NCBI RefSeq assembly: GCF_900101345.1
Contig: NZ_FMUX01000007.1
Location: forward strand, 126,738 to 190,737
Direction of reading: 5' to 3'
Origin: Desulfoluna spongiiphila
GTDB lineage: Bacteria > Desulfobacterota > Desulfobacteria > Desulfobacterales > Desulfolunaceae
Length of the DNA: 64,000 nt
The notes beneath the pieces are model-generated. The model did not search any database. It had not been told where the DNA came from and saw only the letters and a program-made list of their open reading frames with translations. Below, piece after piece: positions 32,923 through 41,178 of the stretch. The translations under genes were made by a program, and so were the position numbers. How positions within the stretch are numbered: the first letter of the stretch is position 1; each line of letters starts with the position of its first letter.

Positions 32923-33638
32923 AAACACACGCCAGAACCACATGCACCCTGGCCCTCTCCCTTCTTCTCCACGCAGCCATCCTGTGCATCCGTGGGCCGG
33001 AAAGCCTTGAGGCGGAGAAACTCCACATAACAGGGGAGTTCGAGCTTCTCTCCATCCGGGAAGAGACAAGGCCCGGCCCCAAGCCACCCAAACCCCACAC
33101 CGCTCCGCCCCCTGAAGAGCGCCCCGTCAAAAGACGCCGCATGGTCAAAGCATCCCCTGAAACGCCCGTGATGCGACCCCCGGACCAAGCGCCCCAGGTG
33201 GCACAAAGCACACCGATCCCAAAGCCTCCCCAGCACACCTGTGTGGCCGAGGCATCGCCCACGACCCCTGCCGCCGAACCGAATGCAGAATCTGCCGACG
33301 CACCACCATCAAGCCCTGCGGTGGATATATCCGGACCCTCCCGTGCGGAGCTCCTCAATCTCTATGCCGCGCAGGTGCGCCATCGCATCGAATCGCGAAA
33401 AACCTACCCGCAACGGGCCAGAAGACAGAGCATGGAAGGGGCTGTGCGGGTCCGGTTTGTCCTCTCTCCCACAGGGGACGTACAGAAGATCACCATCATC
33501 CGGGGCAGCCGGTTTGCCATGCTCAACACAGCGGCAAAAAAGGCAGTGCTCTCCGCCGCGCCGTTCCCGGTGATTCCCGGCGCCATGCAAAAAGAACCCA
33601 TCAGCATAGAGGTGACCCTGTGTTTTGAGCTGACATAA
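32919..33638 (+). CDS. tonB: TonB energy-transducing protein
   Basis: 239 residues: N-terminal anchor helix (CTLALSLLLHAAILCI), a proline/lysine-rich linker (residues 45-135, KPPKPHTAPPPEERPVKRRR and repeats of that kind), and a C-terminal TonB domain from about 150 (YPQRARRQSMEGAVRVRFVL, then GDVQKITIIRGS). It transmits force from ExbBD to outer-membrane receptors. Third gene of the motor operon; a hairpin follows at 33641-33686. Confidence 0.93.
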   Translation: MKTHARTTCTLALSLLLHAAILCIRGPESLEAEKLHITGEFELLSIREETRPGPKPPKPHTAPPPEERPVKRRRMVKASPETPVMRPPDQAPQVAQSTPIPKPPQHTCVAEASPTTPAAEPNAESADAPPSSPAVDISGPSRAELLNLYAAQVRHRIESRKTYPQRARRQSMEGAVRVRFVLSPTGDVQKITIIRGSRFAMLNTAAKKAVLSAAPFPVIPGAMQKEPISIEVTLCFELT

Positions 33639-33640
33639 AA

Positions 33641-33686
33641 AAAGGAGACAGTCCGGCTCCGGCAAGAGATGAGGACTGCCTCCTTT
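33641..33686 (+). terminator. Hairpin after tonB
   Basis: AAAGGAGACAGTCC pairs with GGACTGCCTCCTTT (one mismatch). The 3' arm ends CTCCTTT but no longer T-run follows, so termination may be partial and the motor genes may read into fmdE. Confidence 0.6.
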
Positions 33687-33900
33687 AAGAATAAGGCACT
33701 CTCCCCGAAGGGAGGGCCCGGATTATTCCTACCATCCGTTTCCTCCCTTCGTCAATCCATGATGACCCAACTTATCGCACCAAGCGATGCGGGAGAACTG
33801 CGCCCGCACCACCGATAACGGGGCCTTAAGCCCGGGCTTTTTTTCTCGGGCATGCCGAGGCCTTACAAACGACAACGACCAACGGAAGAGAGGACACACC

Positions 33901-34497
33901 ATGAACACCCTGGAAGACGATGTCAGACGATGCGTGGATTTTCACGGCCACCTCTGCCCGGGCCTGGCCCTGGGCATTGTGGCGGCCCGGGCAGGACTCG
34001 AAGAACTGGGCGTGGACCGGTCCCATGACGAAGAGGTGGTCTCCTGCCTGGAGACCGACGCCTGCTGCGCCGATGCCGTGCAGGTGCTTTCGGGCAGTAC
34101 CTTCGGCAAAGGCAATTTTATCTATAGGGACGTGGGCAAGGTGGCCATGACCTTCATCAGCCGGGACAGGGAGTCCTCGGTGCGGCTCTGCCTCAAACCC
34201 GGAGCCATCAGGCTCTCCGACGCGCACCGAGCCCTCATGGACAAGGTGATGGGCCGGGGCAATCCCACGGAGGCACAGCACAAGGAGTTCTGGAGACTCC
34301 ACAACCAGCGCGCCGAGGAAATTCTCCGCATGCCCTGGAGCGACATCTTTTCCATGACCACCGTTGCACCGGCCATCCCTCCCAAGGCCGTCATCGAACC
34401 GTCCGCCCTCTGCGACCGGTGCGGCGAACCGGTCATGGCCTCCAAGCTCAAAGAGATCGACGGCCGCGCCCTCTGCCTCACCTGCCGCAGCACCTGA
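33901..34497 (+). CDS. FmdE-family protein, cytoplasmic, with C-terminal zinc ribbon
   Basis: 198 residues. The FmdE signature DFHGHLCPGLALG is at 13-25; ETDACCADAVQVLSGSTFGKGN follows near 49 in two conserved parts; a zinc ribbon CDRCGEP...CLTC closes the protein at about 174-195. FmdE is named from the molybdenum formylmethanofuran dehydrogenase operon but is widespread in non-methanogens, where it is a metal-binding protein of uncertain role. ATG 33901 follows AGAGAGG; a frame extending to 33787 has no support. It lies between tonB and a TonB receptor, pointing to metal or metal-complex uptake. Confidence 0.88.
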   Translation: MNTLEDDVRRCVDFHGHLCPGLALGIVAARAGLEELGVDRSHDEEVVSCLETDACCADAVQVLSGSTFGKGNFIYRDVGKVAMTFISRDRESSVRLCLKPGAIRLSDAHRALMDKVMGRGNPTEAQHKEFWRLHNQRAEEILRMPWSDIFSMTTVAPAIPPKAVIEPSALCDRCGEPVMASKLKEIDGRALCLTCRST

Positions 34498-34554
34498 CCT
34501 CCGGGCAAACCGGCCACCTTTATCACTCACCCAACACGGAGGCTTTGTAATCCC

Positions 34555-36684
34555 TTGAAACACGCGACACAGATTGGTTTGACAAGCTTGTGCCTGGCCC
34601 TTTTGGTGGTCCCGTGCATGGCATGGGGCGACGGCCTGAACGACTCCGTCCCCCTGGCCCTGGACGACGTAACGGTCCAGGCCCCCCGGCCCGCCACCGC
34701 CAAGCCGGAGATCGTCACCAGAGAAGAGATGGAGCAACCCAGCGTATCCGATACCATCCTGGAGGACCTCATCCGGATCCCCGGCCTCCAGCTACGGCGC
34801 ACGGCTGTCTCAGGCAACGAAAACGGCAAACTCCGCATGCGCGGGTTTGATGAAACCCGGCTCCGTATCCTGAAAAACGGGGTCCCCATCCATCGCGACG
34901 GCTCCTACGGCAACGGGCCCGTGGACTGGAGCACCCTCAACCCCAACAGCGTGGAGAGCGTCCAGGTATACAAAGGCGCCGTGCCCGCCAAGTACGGCAA
35001 CACCTTAGGGGGCGTGGTGGACATTGCCACCCGCTCCCCCGAGGAAGGGCTGGAAACCGAAATCCGCGGGCTCTACGGCAGCCACGCCACCCATGAGGAG
35101 GTCCTCACCCACATGGGGCGCAACGGGTACGGAAGCTGGTTCGTCTCAGGGGGCCACTACGAAACCGACGGGTTCCTGAGAAACAACACCGTGGACCGCA
35201 ACCACGGTGAGCTGGACCTGTCCGTCAACCTGCCCATGGGCCTCACCGCAGGGGCAGGAGTCTGCTGGAGCACGTACGAAACCGGGATGCCCGTTTACAA
35301 CCGACCGAACAGTCCCACCTACGACGGGGGAGAGCCCGACGCAGACGAGCGGGAGCTGGGCGGCCCCTCTATCTCTTCCCGGCTCATCAACGGCGCCCAG
35401 ACCTGGGGAGACGGCAGCTTTGCCGAAGACGAAAACACCCGCGTCACGGCCTGGGTGGAAAAAGAGATCAAACGCGGGCACCTTCGCCTGGACTACCTCA
35501 CCTGGAGCCAGGACCGGGAAGAGACCTACGTGGACGCCGCCGACCCCTCCAAAGTAATCTACAAACGGGAGACCGAAGCCGAACCGGGCAACTGGTCCCT
35601 CCAGGCCGAAGGAGAACTTACCTTCGGCAACCACACCATCGAGACCGGGGGCGAAACCCGGAGCCTGGGCTGGGGAGACCAGACAGTCACCGAGATCGAC
35701 ACCAGTTACTTCAACGGCTCCATCAACTCCCCCTATTTCGCCTTCATCAAAGAGGGCTTCAAAGGCCAGGAAGAGGTCATCGACACCCACGCCCTCTACC
35801 TCCAGGACACCTGGCGCGTCTCAACAAACTGGACCCTTGAGGCGGGCCTGCGCCAGGAGTGGTTCAAGGCCGATGCCATCGCCCCGGAAGCCTTCGGGTT
35901 TCCCGCCGCAGCCACGCCAACGGACCTCTCGGAATCGAACCTGGCCCCCCGGGCCGCCCTCTCCTTCCGGCCCTGGAAAGGCGGAGAGCTCTCCTGCCGC
36001 CTGGGCATCGCCCACCGCTACCCCACCTCGCCGGAGTACTTCTGGTGGTACCTCAACCGCAGCACCGGCTTTTTCAACACCGAGCTTGCCGTGGAAGAGG
36101 CCAGGCAGGCGGAGCTGGGCTTCACCCAGGAGATCGCCCACGCCTTCACCGCCGAGATCCGGGGCTACCGCTACGACATCGACGACTACATCGCCTCCAC
36201 CATGGTCCCGGGCACGGGCACCGTCATCTACAACATCGAAGAGGTCACCATCCAGGGCGCTGAACTTGCCCTGTCCGCTCCCCTGCCCTTCAACCTCTTT
36301 GCCTGGGGCAACCTCACCTGGCAGGAAGGCGACACAAAAGGCGACCCCTGGGACAGGGAAAACCGCCTGGAAGGACAGATCCCGGACTTTCCGGAGATCA
36401 TGGCCAACGCAGGCCTCGACCTCCGCCTTGACGACCGCTTCACCGCAGGGGTCACGCTCCGGCACGTAGGCGAACGGGACCACCTCAAAGGAACCACCCC
36501 TGAAACCCTGGACGCCTACACTGTGGTGGGGCTCAATGCCTCCCTCAGGCTCTTCCAGAACAAATTCACCACCTGGCGCCTCCTGGCCTCGGCAGACAAC
36601 CTCTTTGACGAAGAGTACGAAGAAGAAGCCGGCTACCCCATGCCCGATGCCACCTACACCGTGGGGCTGAGCGCGGTGTTTTAA
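34555..36684 (+). CDS. TonB-dependent outer-membrane receptor
   Basis: 709 residues. Residues 1-22 are a signal peptide (CLALLVVPCMAWG). The plug domain is at about 30-165 (DDVTVQAP, LIRIPGLQLRR, GVPIHRDGSYGNGPVDWSTL, VYKGAVPAKYGNTLGGVVDI). A 22-strand barrel follows, closing with TYTVGLSAVF, whose terminal Phe is the BAM signal. The start is TTG 34555 with GGAGG 13-18 nt upstream; no ATG keeps the signal peptide. It takes up a ligand too large for porins using the adjacent ExbBD-TonB; the FmdE neighbours suggest a metal chelate, but the ligand is not readable. Confidence 0.93.
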   Translation: MKHATQIGLTSLCLALLVVPCMAWGDGLNDSVPLALDDVTVQAPRPATAKPEIVTREEMEQPSVSDTILEDLIRIPGLQLRRTAVSGNENGKLRMRGFDETRLRILKNGVPIHRDGSYGNGPVDWSTLNPNSVESVQVYKGAVPAKYGNTLGGVVDIATRSPEEGLETEIRGLYGSHATHEEVLTHMGRNGYGSWFVSGGHYETDGFLRNNTVDRNHGELDLSVNLPMGLTAGAGVCWSTYETGMPVYNRPNSPTYDGGEPDADERELGGPSISSRLINGAQTWGDGSFAEDENTRVTAWVEKEIKRGHLRLDYLTWSQDREETYVDAADPSKVIYKRETEAEPGNWSLQAEGELTFGNHTIETGGETRSLGWGDQTVTEIDTSYFNGSINSPYFAFIKEGFKGQEEVIDTHALYLQDTWRVSTNWTLEAGLRQEWFKADAIAPEAFGFPAAATPTDLSESNLAPRAALSFRPWKGGELSCRLGIAHRYPTSPEYFWWYLNRSTGFFNTELAVEEARQAELGFTQEIAHAFTAEIRGYRYDIDDYIASTMVPGTGTVIYNIEEVTIQGAELALSAPLPFNLFAWGNLTWQEGDTKGDPWDRENRLEGQIPDFPEIMANAGLDLRLDDRFTAGVTLRHVGERDHLKGTTPETLDAYTVVGLNASLRLFQNKFTTWRLLASADNLFDEEYEEEAGYPMPDATYTVGLSAVF

Positions 36685-36707
36685 AGCTATCCGCCGGAAA
36701 AAACCTG

Positions 36708-36815
36708 CCTCCGGCGGCGAGGTGAGCCACCTCGAAAGCATATTGCCCTTGCGCTTTGGCCCGAGGGACGAGGGACAAAGCGCAAGGGCCTTCGGCTCGG
36801 GCCTCGCCCGACATA
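36708..36815. repeat. R1 half-element with extension, copy at 36.7 kb
   Basis: Same sub-type as 8940-9055: GCCTCCGGCGGCGAGGTGAG, hairpin TTGCGCTTTG...CAAAGCGCAA, then the extension CCTTCGGCTCGGGCCTCGCC. Confidence 0.75.
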
Positions 36816-36906
36816 AAAACCAACACCCATAAATTCCCCCTGTCGCTCACCCCATTGGGGCTGAACAACAGGAGGGATGCTACTGGAACGTTTTTGCGGA
36901 GCTTTT

Positions 36907-36990
36907 GTAACTATTCAGCTTATGCCTCCGGCGGCCCTGCCGGGGGCCAAACTTTTGAAAAGTTTGACAAACAGACCTTGATAGCTTTGG
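36907..36990. repeat. R1 left half with full terminus
   Basis: GTAACTATTCAGCTTATGCC shows the complete left terminus, followed by CTCCGGCGGCCCTGCCGGGG and AAACTTTTGAAAAGTTTGAC. The right half is absent. Confidence 0.75.
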
Positions 36991-37033
36991 CATGATTTCC
37001 AGCGATTTTGACTGTTCTAATTTTTCGGAAAGT

Positions 37034-37073
37034 TTTTTGCGGAGCTTTTTTTCAAAAAAGCGACCCGCCGGAG
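37034..37073. repeat. R3 short repeat, second copy
   Basis: TTTTTTGCGGAGCTTTTTTT followed by CAAAAAAGCGACCCGCCGGAG matches 21077-21116. It ends about 50 bp before the secreted FmdE-like gene. Confidence 0.65.
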
Positions 37074-37129
37074 ACCATGTTGAGATGAATCGTTATTTGT
37101 AAACAATGCATGCGTAAAGGAGAAAAAAC

Positions 37130-38197
37130 ATGAAAAAATGGTGTATCGGAATGCTTGTCTGGTGTGTTGCAGGGGGCCTGTGCGCCCTGTCGGCCCATGC
37201 CATGGGGGGGCACCAGCCCACCCTGGGGCAACGGGCCCTGATGCTGGCCATGACAACCCTGTCGGCCTCCCCCGGTGACGAAGGGCTGGCCCTGGTGACC
37301 AACGCCGGATACGTGGACCACCAGGGCGAATCGACAGGTGAGATCCTGGACACGGTAACCCGCCTGAGCGCCATGGGCCGGGGCAAGGGAAACCTCTTGA
37401 GCGTCCACGCCCGGCGCGACGCCCCGTTGTTCATGGTCTTTGTGCACCAAAAGGGGCCGAAGGAACTCGCCGCGGTCTCCATCACCGCCACCGGGGACCA
37501 GCTGGAGGCCTCCGAAGTGTTCAACCTGTGGGTGGGTGTGGGCACCTCCTTTGAACCCCTCACCAGGATCCTGGGCTCCCGGGCCTTTGCCGTGGCCACC
37601 CTGGCCAACGCCTGCTACGACGGCATCCCCGAGTCCCTGGTGCAGGCCGCCCTCTTCCACGACCACTTCTGCTGCGGCGTGGCCTCCGGCTACTTCACCG
37701 CAGGGTTCATCCTGGACCAGCGCCCCTTGCGGGACGGCGAGTCCTACACCTACATGGGCATTCCCGCCTGGTGCCAGGACGACTACATCGCCCATGCCCT
37801 CAACCTTACCCCGGGTAAAAGGCGCTACCTCTCCATGGCCTACCCGAGCAGGCGTCCCTGGCAGACTGCAGAGGCTACCTGGGAAAACATCGGCGGTGTC
37901 ATCATCCGCTTCAACAAAGCCACCCAAACAGGCGACGCCACGGTCCTCAACTACCGCTGGCAGACCGACGACTTTGTGGAAAGCTTAGGGCTCTCACCGG
38001 ATGAACTCGACTGGCACAAAGACCTCTGGCTCCACGCCTGTTACAACCGCTACGTCTTCCAGAACCCCCACGCCCCCGAAGATTTCCTCTCGGTTCACAA
38101 AACCGTGGAGCTCACCTCCCAGGCGGATTTCGACCGACTCACCCGCCTGGGGGCCAACCCCCTGGCCGTCATCCTCGGCAAAGACACCGAGTGGTAA
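37130..38197 (+). CDS. Secreted FmdE-like protein
   Basis: 355 residues. Residues 1-24 are a signal peptide (CVAGGLCALSAHA). FHDHFCCGVASGYFTAGFI at 176-194 aligns with the FmdE signature FHGHLCPG (His-x-His-x-Cys kept, Pro replaced by Cys), followed by YTYMGIPAWCQDDYIAHAL. The 150-residue N-terminal part (VTNAGYVDHQGESTGEILD, FNLWVGVGTSFEP) is extra compared with cytoplasmic FmdE. It should act in the periplasm, possibly binding the metal or ligand delivered by the receptor. TAAGGAGACCCC after its stop leads straight into the flavin reductase, which is therefore co-expressed. Confidence 0.75.
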   Translation: MKKWCIGMLVWCVAGGLCALSAHAMGGHQPTLGQRALMLAMTTLSASPGDEGLALVTNAGYVDHQGESTGEILDTVTRLSAMGRGKGNLLSVHARRDAPLFMVFVHQKGPKELAAVSITATGDQLEASEVFNLWVGVGTSFEPLTRILGSRAFAVATLANACYDGIPESLVQAALFHDHFCCGVASGYFTAGFILDQRPLRDGESYTYMGIPAWCQDDYIAHALNLTPGKRRYLSMAYPSRRPWQTAEATWENIGGVIIRFNKATQTGDATVLNYRWQTDDFVESLGLSPDELDWHKDLWLHACYNRYVFQNPHAPEDFLSVHKTVELTSQADFDRLTRLGANPLAVILGKDTEW

Positions 38198-38206
38198 GGA
38201 GACCCC

Positions 38207-38809
38207 ATGATCTTAAAACCGTTCATGCGGGAAGGCATCATGCCCCTTCCCGTCAGCTTTATCTCCACCGTAAGCGCGGACGGCGTGCGGAACATCGCGC
38301 CCTACTCCTGCATCATGCCGGTCTTGAGGCCCCTGGACCTCATCTGCTTTGCCTCGGCCGAAAAACGCGACACCCTCAAAAACATCCGGGACACCGGAGA
38401 GTTCGTCATCAACCTGCCCGGCGCTGATTTCGAGAACAAGGTGATCCCCACGGCACGAATGAGCGCCCCGGAGGTCGATGAGTTCGAGGCGGCGGGCTTA
38501 GCCGAAAAACCCTCCCACACCATCAAGGCCCCCGGGATCATGGGCTGCTACGCCTGGATGGAGTGCCGGCTGGAAAAAGAGTTCAAGGAAGAGAAGTACA
38601 GCCTTGTCATGGGCAAAGTACTGCGCCTTGAGGTGGCAGACGGGGTTCTGGACGACACCCTTCACCTGGACCCCATGGCCGCCGACCCCCTGATGATGAC
38701 AGGCAGCAAACAAGGCATGCACTTCTGCACCATCCGGGAAACAAAGGGCTTCGAGCCCTTTTCCGCCATGTTCCCCTCAGGCGTGGATCCGGTCACTGCC
38801 GCGGGGTAG
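38207..38809 (+). CDS. Flavin reductase-like FMN-binding protein
   Basis: 200 residues of the FMN-binding split-barrel family (flavin_reduct). Typical features: PVSFISTVSADGVRNIAPYS near 14, the FMN contact DTLKNIRDTGEFVINLPG near 54, and YSLVMGKVLRLEV near 132. Such proteins reduce flavins or serve as flavoprotein electron carriers. It starts 9 nt after the secreted FmdE-like gene with AAGGAG between, so it is the last gene of that pair; a reductive step on an imported metal complex is a possible role (inference). Confidence 0.85.
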   Translation: MILKPFMREGIMPLPVSFISTVSADGVRNIAPYSCIMPVLRPLDLICFASAEKRDTLKNIRDTGEFVINLPGADFENKVIPTARMSAPEVDEFEAAGLAEKPSHTIKAPGIMGCYAWMECRLEKEFKEEKYSLVMGKVLRLEVADGVLDDTLHLDPMAADPLMMTGSKQGMHFCTIRETKGFEPFSAMFPSGVDPVTAAG

Positions 38810-38824
38810 AGGGACTAAAAACAA

Positions 38825-38912
38825 GCCTCCGGCGGCCAGGGGATGATCCCTTGGACCCCAGGTTGCGAATGCTTTCCCCCCTCGTTCCTCGGGGTGAAAG
38901 CATTCGCGAGAA
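38825..38912. repeat. R1 partial copy
   Basis: GCCTCCGGCGGCCAGGGGAT and the hairpin GCGAATGCTTTC...GAAAGCATTCGC around CCCCTCGTTCCTCGGGGT. Confidence 0.7.
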
Positions 38913-38948
38913 TTCTCATAAAACCACCCCGGCCTGCTTGTTGAACGT

Positions 38949-39156
38949 TTCATGAATTTATGCCTCCGGCGGCCCTGCCGGGGGCCAACCGTTTAAAAAG
39001 TTTAATAAACAGACTTTAAAAACAGACTCGGTTCAATCTGAACCAATGGCGAATGTGATTTTCCCTGAGGAACGAAGGGGAAAGCGCATTCGCAACGTGC
39101 TTTCAAGGTGGCACACCTTGCCGCCGGAGGCAGCTTTTTTTGAGCTGAATAATGAC
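38949..39156. repeat. R1 element, near-full copy
   Basis: From TTTATGCCTCCGGCGGCCCT through AAAAAGTTTAATAAACAGAC and the central hairpin (GTGATTTTCCCTGAGGAACG) to GCACACCTTGCCGCCGGAGG and the terminus GAGCTGAATAATGAC. The minus or plus reading FPEERRGKRIRN is a repeat-born ORF, not a gene. Confidence 0.8.
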
Positions 39157-39187
39157 TACGGACTATTCACAAAACAAGGAGAACACC

Positions 39188-39736
39188 ATGGCCCAGGTTC
39201 TGAGCATGAACGAGTACGACGAAATGGACCGTCCCAGGATCCAGACCCTCCCCGGTTTTTACGGGGACTCCCTCATCGAGGGGGTCCTGATCAAATCGCT
39301 GGATGTCTTTTCCGACGAAAGGGGATACCTCATGGAGATCATGCGCTTTAACGATGAGCCCATGAACGCCGGGGAGATCAAGCAGGCCATCGCTTCGTAC
39401 TCCCACCCCGGCATGGTCAAGGGCTGGCACCTTCACTCCGTGCAGGAGGACCACCTGGTCTGCGTCACCGGCATGATCAAGCTCGTGCTGTACGACTACC
39501 GGGAAGACTCCCCCACCTACGGAGTGCTCAACGAAATCTTCATGGGAGAGCGCAACCCCCGGGCCGTCTTTATCCCCCCGGGGATCTTCCACGGCACCAA
39601 GAACATCGGCAGCGGCATCTCCCTGGTCATCGGCATGCCCTCGGTCTACTACGACCCGGACAACGTGGATGAACGCCGGTTAAGCCCCACGGACAACGAC
39701 ATCATCCCCTACGACTGGGAATGCCGTCTGGAGTAA
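39188..39736 (+). CDS. RmlC-like cupin (dTDP-sugar 3,5-epimerase family)
   Basis: 182 residues. DVFSDERGYLMEIMR near 38 and SHPGMVKGWHLHSVQEDHL near 70 match the RmlC fold, where the histidine of the GxxRGxH loop is catalytic; IFIPPGIFHGTKN-like VFIPPGIFHGTKN near 134 closes the jelly roll. RmlC enzymes epimerise dTDP-4-keto-6-deoxyglucose; here the loop is KGWHLH, so the substrate may differ. ATG 39188 follows AAGGAG. No rmlA/B/D or sugar-transferase genes are adjacent, so the gene is an orphan between two R1 elements. Confidence 0.8.
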   Translation: MAQVLSMNEYDEMDRPRIQTLPGFYGDSLIEGVLIKSLDVFSDERGYLMEIMRFNDEPMNAGEIKQAIASYSHPGMVKGWHLHSVQEDHLVCVTGMIKLVLYDYREDSPTYGVLNEIFMGERNPRAVFIPPGIFHGTKNIGSGISLVIGMPSVYYDPDNVDERRLSPTDNDIIPYDWECRLE

Positions 39737-39762
39737 CCGTGCCCGGAAGTAAAAAAACGAAG

Positions 39763-39977
39763 GTAGCTATTCAGCCCCAAATGCCTCTGGCGGCTCTGCC
39801 GGGGGCTAAACTTTTAAAAAGTTAAACAAACAGGTTTTAAAAAATCTTTTTGGGTGAGTTTTACTTTAAAGGCGGATGTGATTTGCCCCGAGGAACGAGG
39901 GGCAAAGCGCATCCGCAACCTGCTTCCAAGGTGGCACACCTTGCCGCCGGAGGCTTTTTTTTGAGCTGAATAGTTAC
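39763..39977. repeat. R1 element, complete reference copy (215 bp)
   Basis: Left end GTAGCTATTCAG...GCCTCTGGCGGC and right end GCCGCCGGAGGC...GCTGAATAGTTAC are inverted repeats. Between them: TCTGCCGGGGGC, AACTTTTAAAAAGTT, AACAAACAGGTTTTAAAAAA, then the hairpin GCGGATGTGATTTGCCCCG/CGGGGCAAAGCGCATCCGC. No ORF of note; a non-autonomous mobile element or processed structural repeat is likely. Confidence 0.8.
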
Positions 39978-40001
39978 AATCGGAGTAAGTATTCAGTTGC
40001 C

Positions 40002-40030
40002 TCCGGCGGGTCGCTTTTTGAAAGATACAA
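40002..40030. repeat. R3 fragment, reverse orientation
   Basis: GCCTCCGGCGGGTCGCTTTT is the reverse complement of the R3 end. It lies about 25 bp before the ATG of the next gene. Confidence 0.55.
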
Positions 40031-40052
40031 CCACAGCCAAAAGGAGCTCATC

Positions 40053-40856
40053 ATGCACACACCCCGGGGATTCTTCGTGCTTTACCAGCCCCCTTACCGA
40101 ACCCCATCCGTTTTCGATCTCAACGCCCGCCGCATGTTCCCCCAGCGCCCCCCGGTGACAAGGGTCTGGGGCATGCGTGCCGTTGTCTCCGAGGACCTTC
40201 GGGTCGCCCTCCAGGTCCTTCATCTTACCGAAAAACAGGCCGTGGACCCCGCCACCGGCCGAACATACCCCTGGGCCGTCACCGAGATCCTCATCGACCT
40301 GCCGGACGACCTCGCCCTGTCCCCGGAATCCCTTGAAGAGAAAATCCCGGACAACGCCCTTAGCCAGGGTATCACCGATGAGTTCACCACCTGGCGTACC
40401 GGGTACGTCCCCGGAGGAGACAACGGGTCCCCGGACATGGAGGCGCTTTCCCGCAAACTCCAGGCAGGCCTTGCCGAAAGCAAGGGGCACCTGCGCAGCG
40501 AGCTGGCGCGCCGCAATGCCCCCTGGATTTATGGGGCACTGCCCCGCCTTGTCCAGGACTTCAAACGCGGCCTCTACCTCCGCGTGGCCGACACCCTCTA
40601 CCCCGATTACCGCAGCCGGGGCGGCGAGGACACCGAAGAGGCTTTCCTCAAAAAGGCCATGCTCTTTCAGCGGATTTACGACACCAACGGCACCCCGGGG
40701 TCCAAGCCAGACGGAACCGCCTGGAAAGATGATGACGAAACCTGGGAGTGCTGGATCGGCTGCGCCGGAGACGAAGAGGAGGCCAAACGGGTCTGCCAAA
40801 CCCTGGAGGCGATCCTGCGCCCCTTGGAGAAAACCCCGACAGCTCAGCCCGGATAG
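40053..40856 (+). CDS. Protein of unknown function (267 aa)
   Basis: 267 residues, no signal peptide or membrane segment. Charged, mixed alpha/beta; conspicuous stretches are FVLYQPPYRTPSVFDLNARR at the start, EILIDLPDDLALSPESLEEK near 88 and TWECWIGCAGDEEEAKRV near 230. AAAAGGAG before ATG 40053 is an excellent ribosome binding site, so the gene is real. The last codons and the TAG lie inside the R4 element at 40848-40935, meaning its C-terminus was reset by that insertion. I do not recognise the family. Confidence 0.7.
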   Translation: MHTPRGFFVLYQPPYRTPSVFDLNARRMFPQRPPVTRVWGMRAVVSEDLRVALQVLHLTEKQAVDPATGRTYPWAVTEILIDLPDDLALSPESLEEKIPDNALSQGITDEFTTWRTGYVPGGDNGSPDMEALSRKLQAGLAESKGHLRSELARRNAPWIYGALPRLVQDFKRGLYLRVADTLYPDYRSRGGEDTEEAFLKKAMLFQRIYDTNGTPGSKPDGTAWKDDDETWECWIGCAGDEEEAKRVCQTLEAILRPLEKTPTAQPG

Positions 40857-40935
40857 TTCACGAGTCGAGTGCACCTATATTGCAGGAGCCATCTTAATTC
40901 ATCAGGATGAATCGTTTTCTCATGAACTACCCGGA
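40848..40935. repeat. R4 palindromic element, short copy
   Basis: CCCGGATAGTTCACGAGTCG opens it and CTCATGAACTACCCGG closes it; ends pair with two mismatches. GAGTGCACC and ATCGTTTTCTCATGAA are shared with the 27263-27507 copy, but the long inner stems are missing. Confidence 0.65.
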
Positions 40936-41178
40936 ATAAGCGCCCCTCGCGTCCTCGTCGTCGAGACGAAACCGGTGGCTTCGGCGATATCATCCCCTTC
41001 GACTGGCGTGCTGGCTGAAACAAAAAGCCCGTGGAAAATCCGTTTGCAAAACAGGGGGGCCTGGTTTATTCCTTAACCAGCCCGGGACGGTCCGTTGCGA
41101 CCTTTGCAGACACCCGGGGAGCCTTGACAACACCAGACAAGGCTCCCCACCACACGGCACACACGGAGGGTTGCCCCC
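40936..41178. other. Intergenic region with no recognisable feature
   Basis: 243 bp after the R4 element. Short ORFs here are not protein-like. The region presumably holds the promoter for the gene at 41179; no consensus boxes stand out. Confidence 0.4.

Noticed and set aside
33787..33900. N-terminal extension of the FmdE protein from 33787
   Set aside because: The region is GC-hairpin sequence without homology; ATG 33901 has a good ribosome site and begins the family alignment.
39046..39351. ORF reading FPEERRGKRIRN and similar ORFs at 6-212, 8913-9181 and 45348-45566
   Set aside because: They are translations of the R1 repeat; the same peptide recurs with every copy and has no ribosome site or independent conservation.
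36690..40030. CRISPR array from clustered repeats
   Set aside because: Repeats are 80-215 bp, in both orientations, irregularly spaced and separated by genes; no cas genes.
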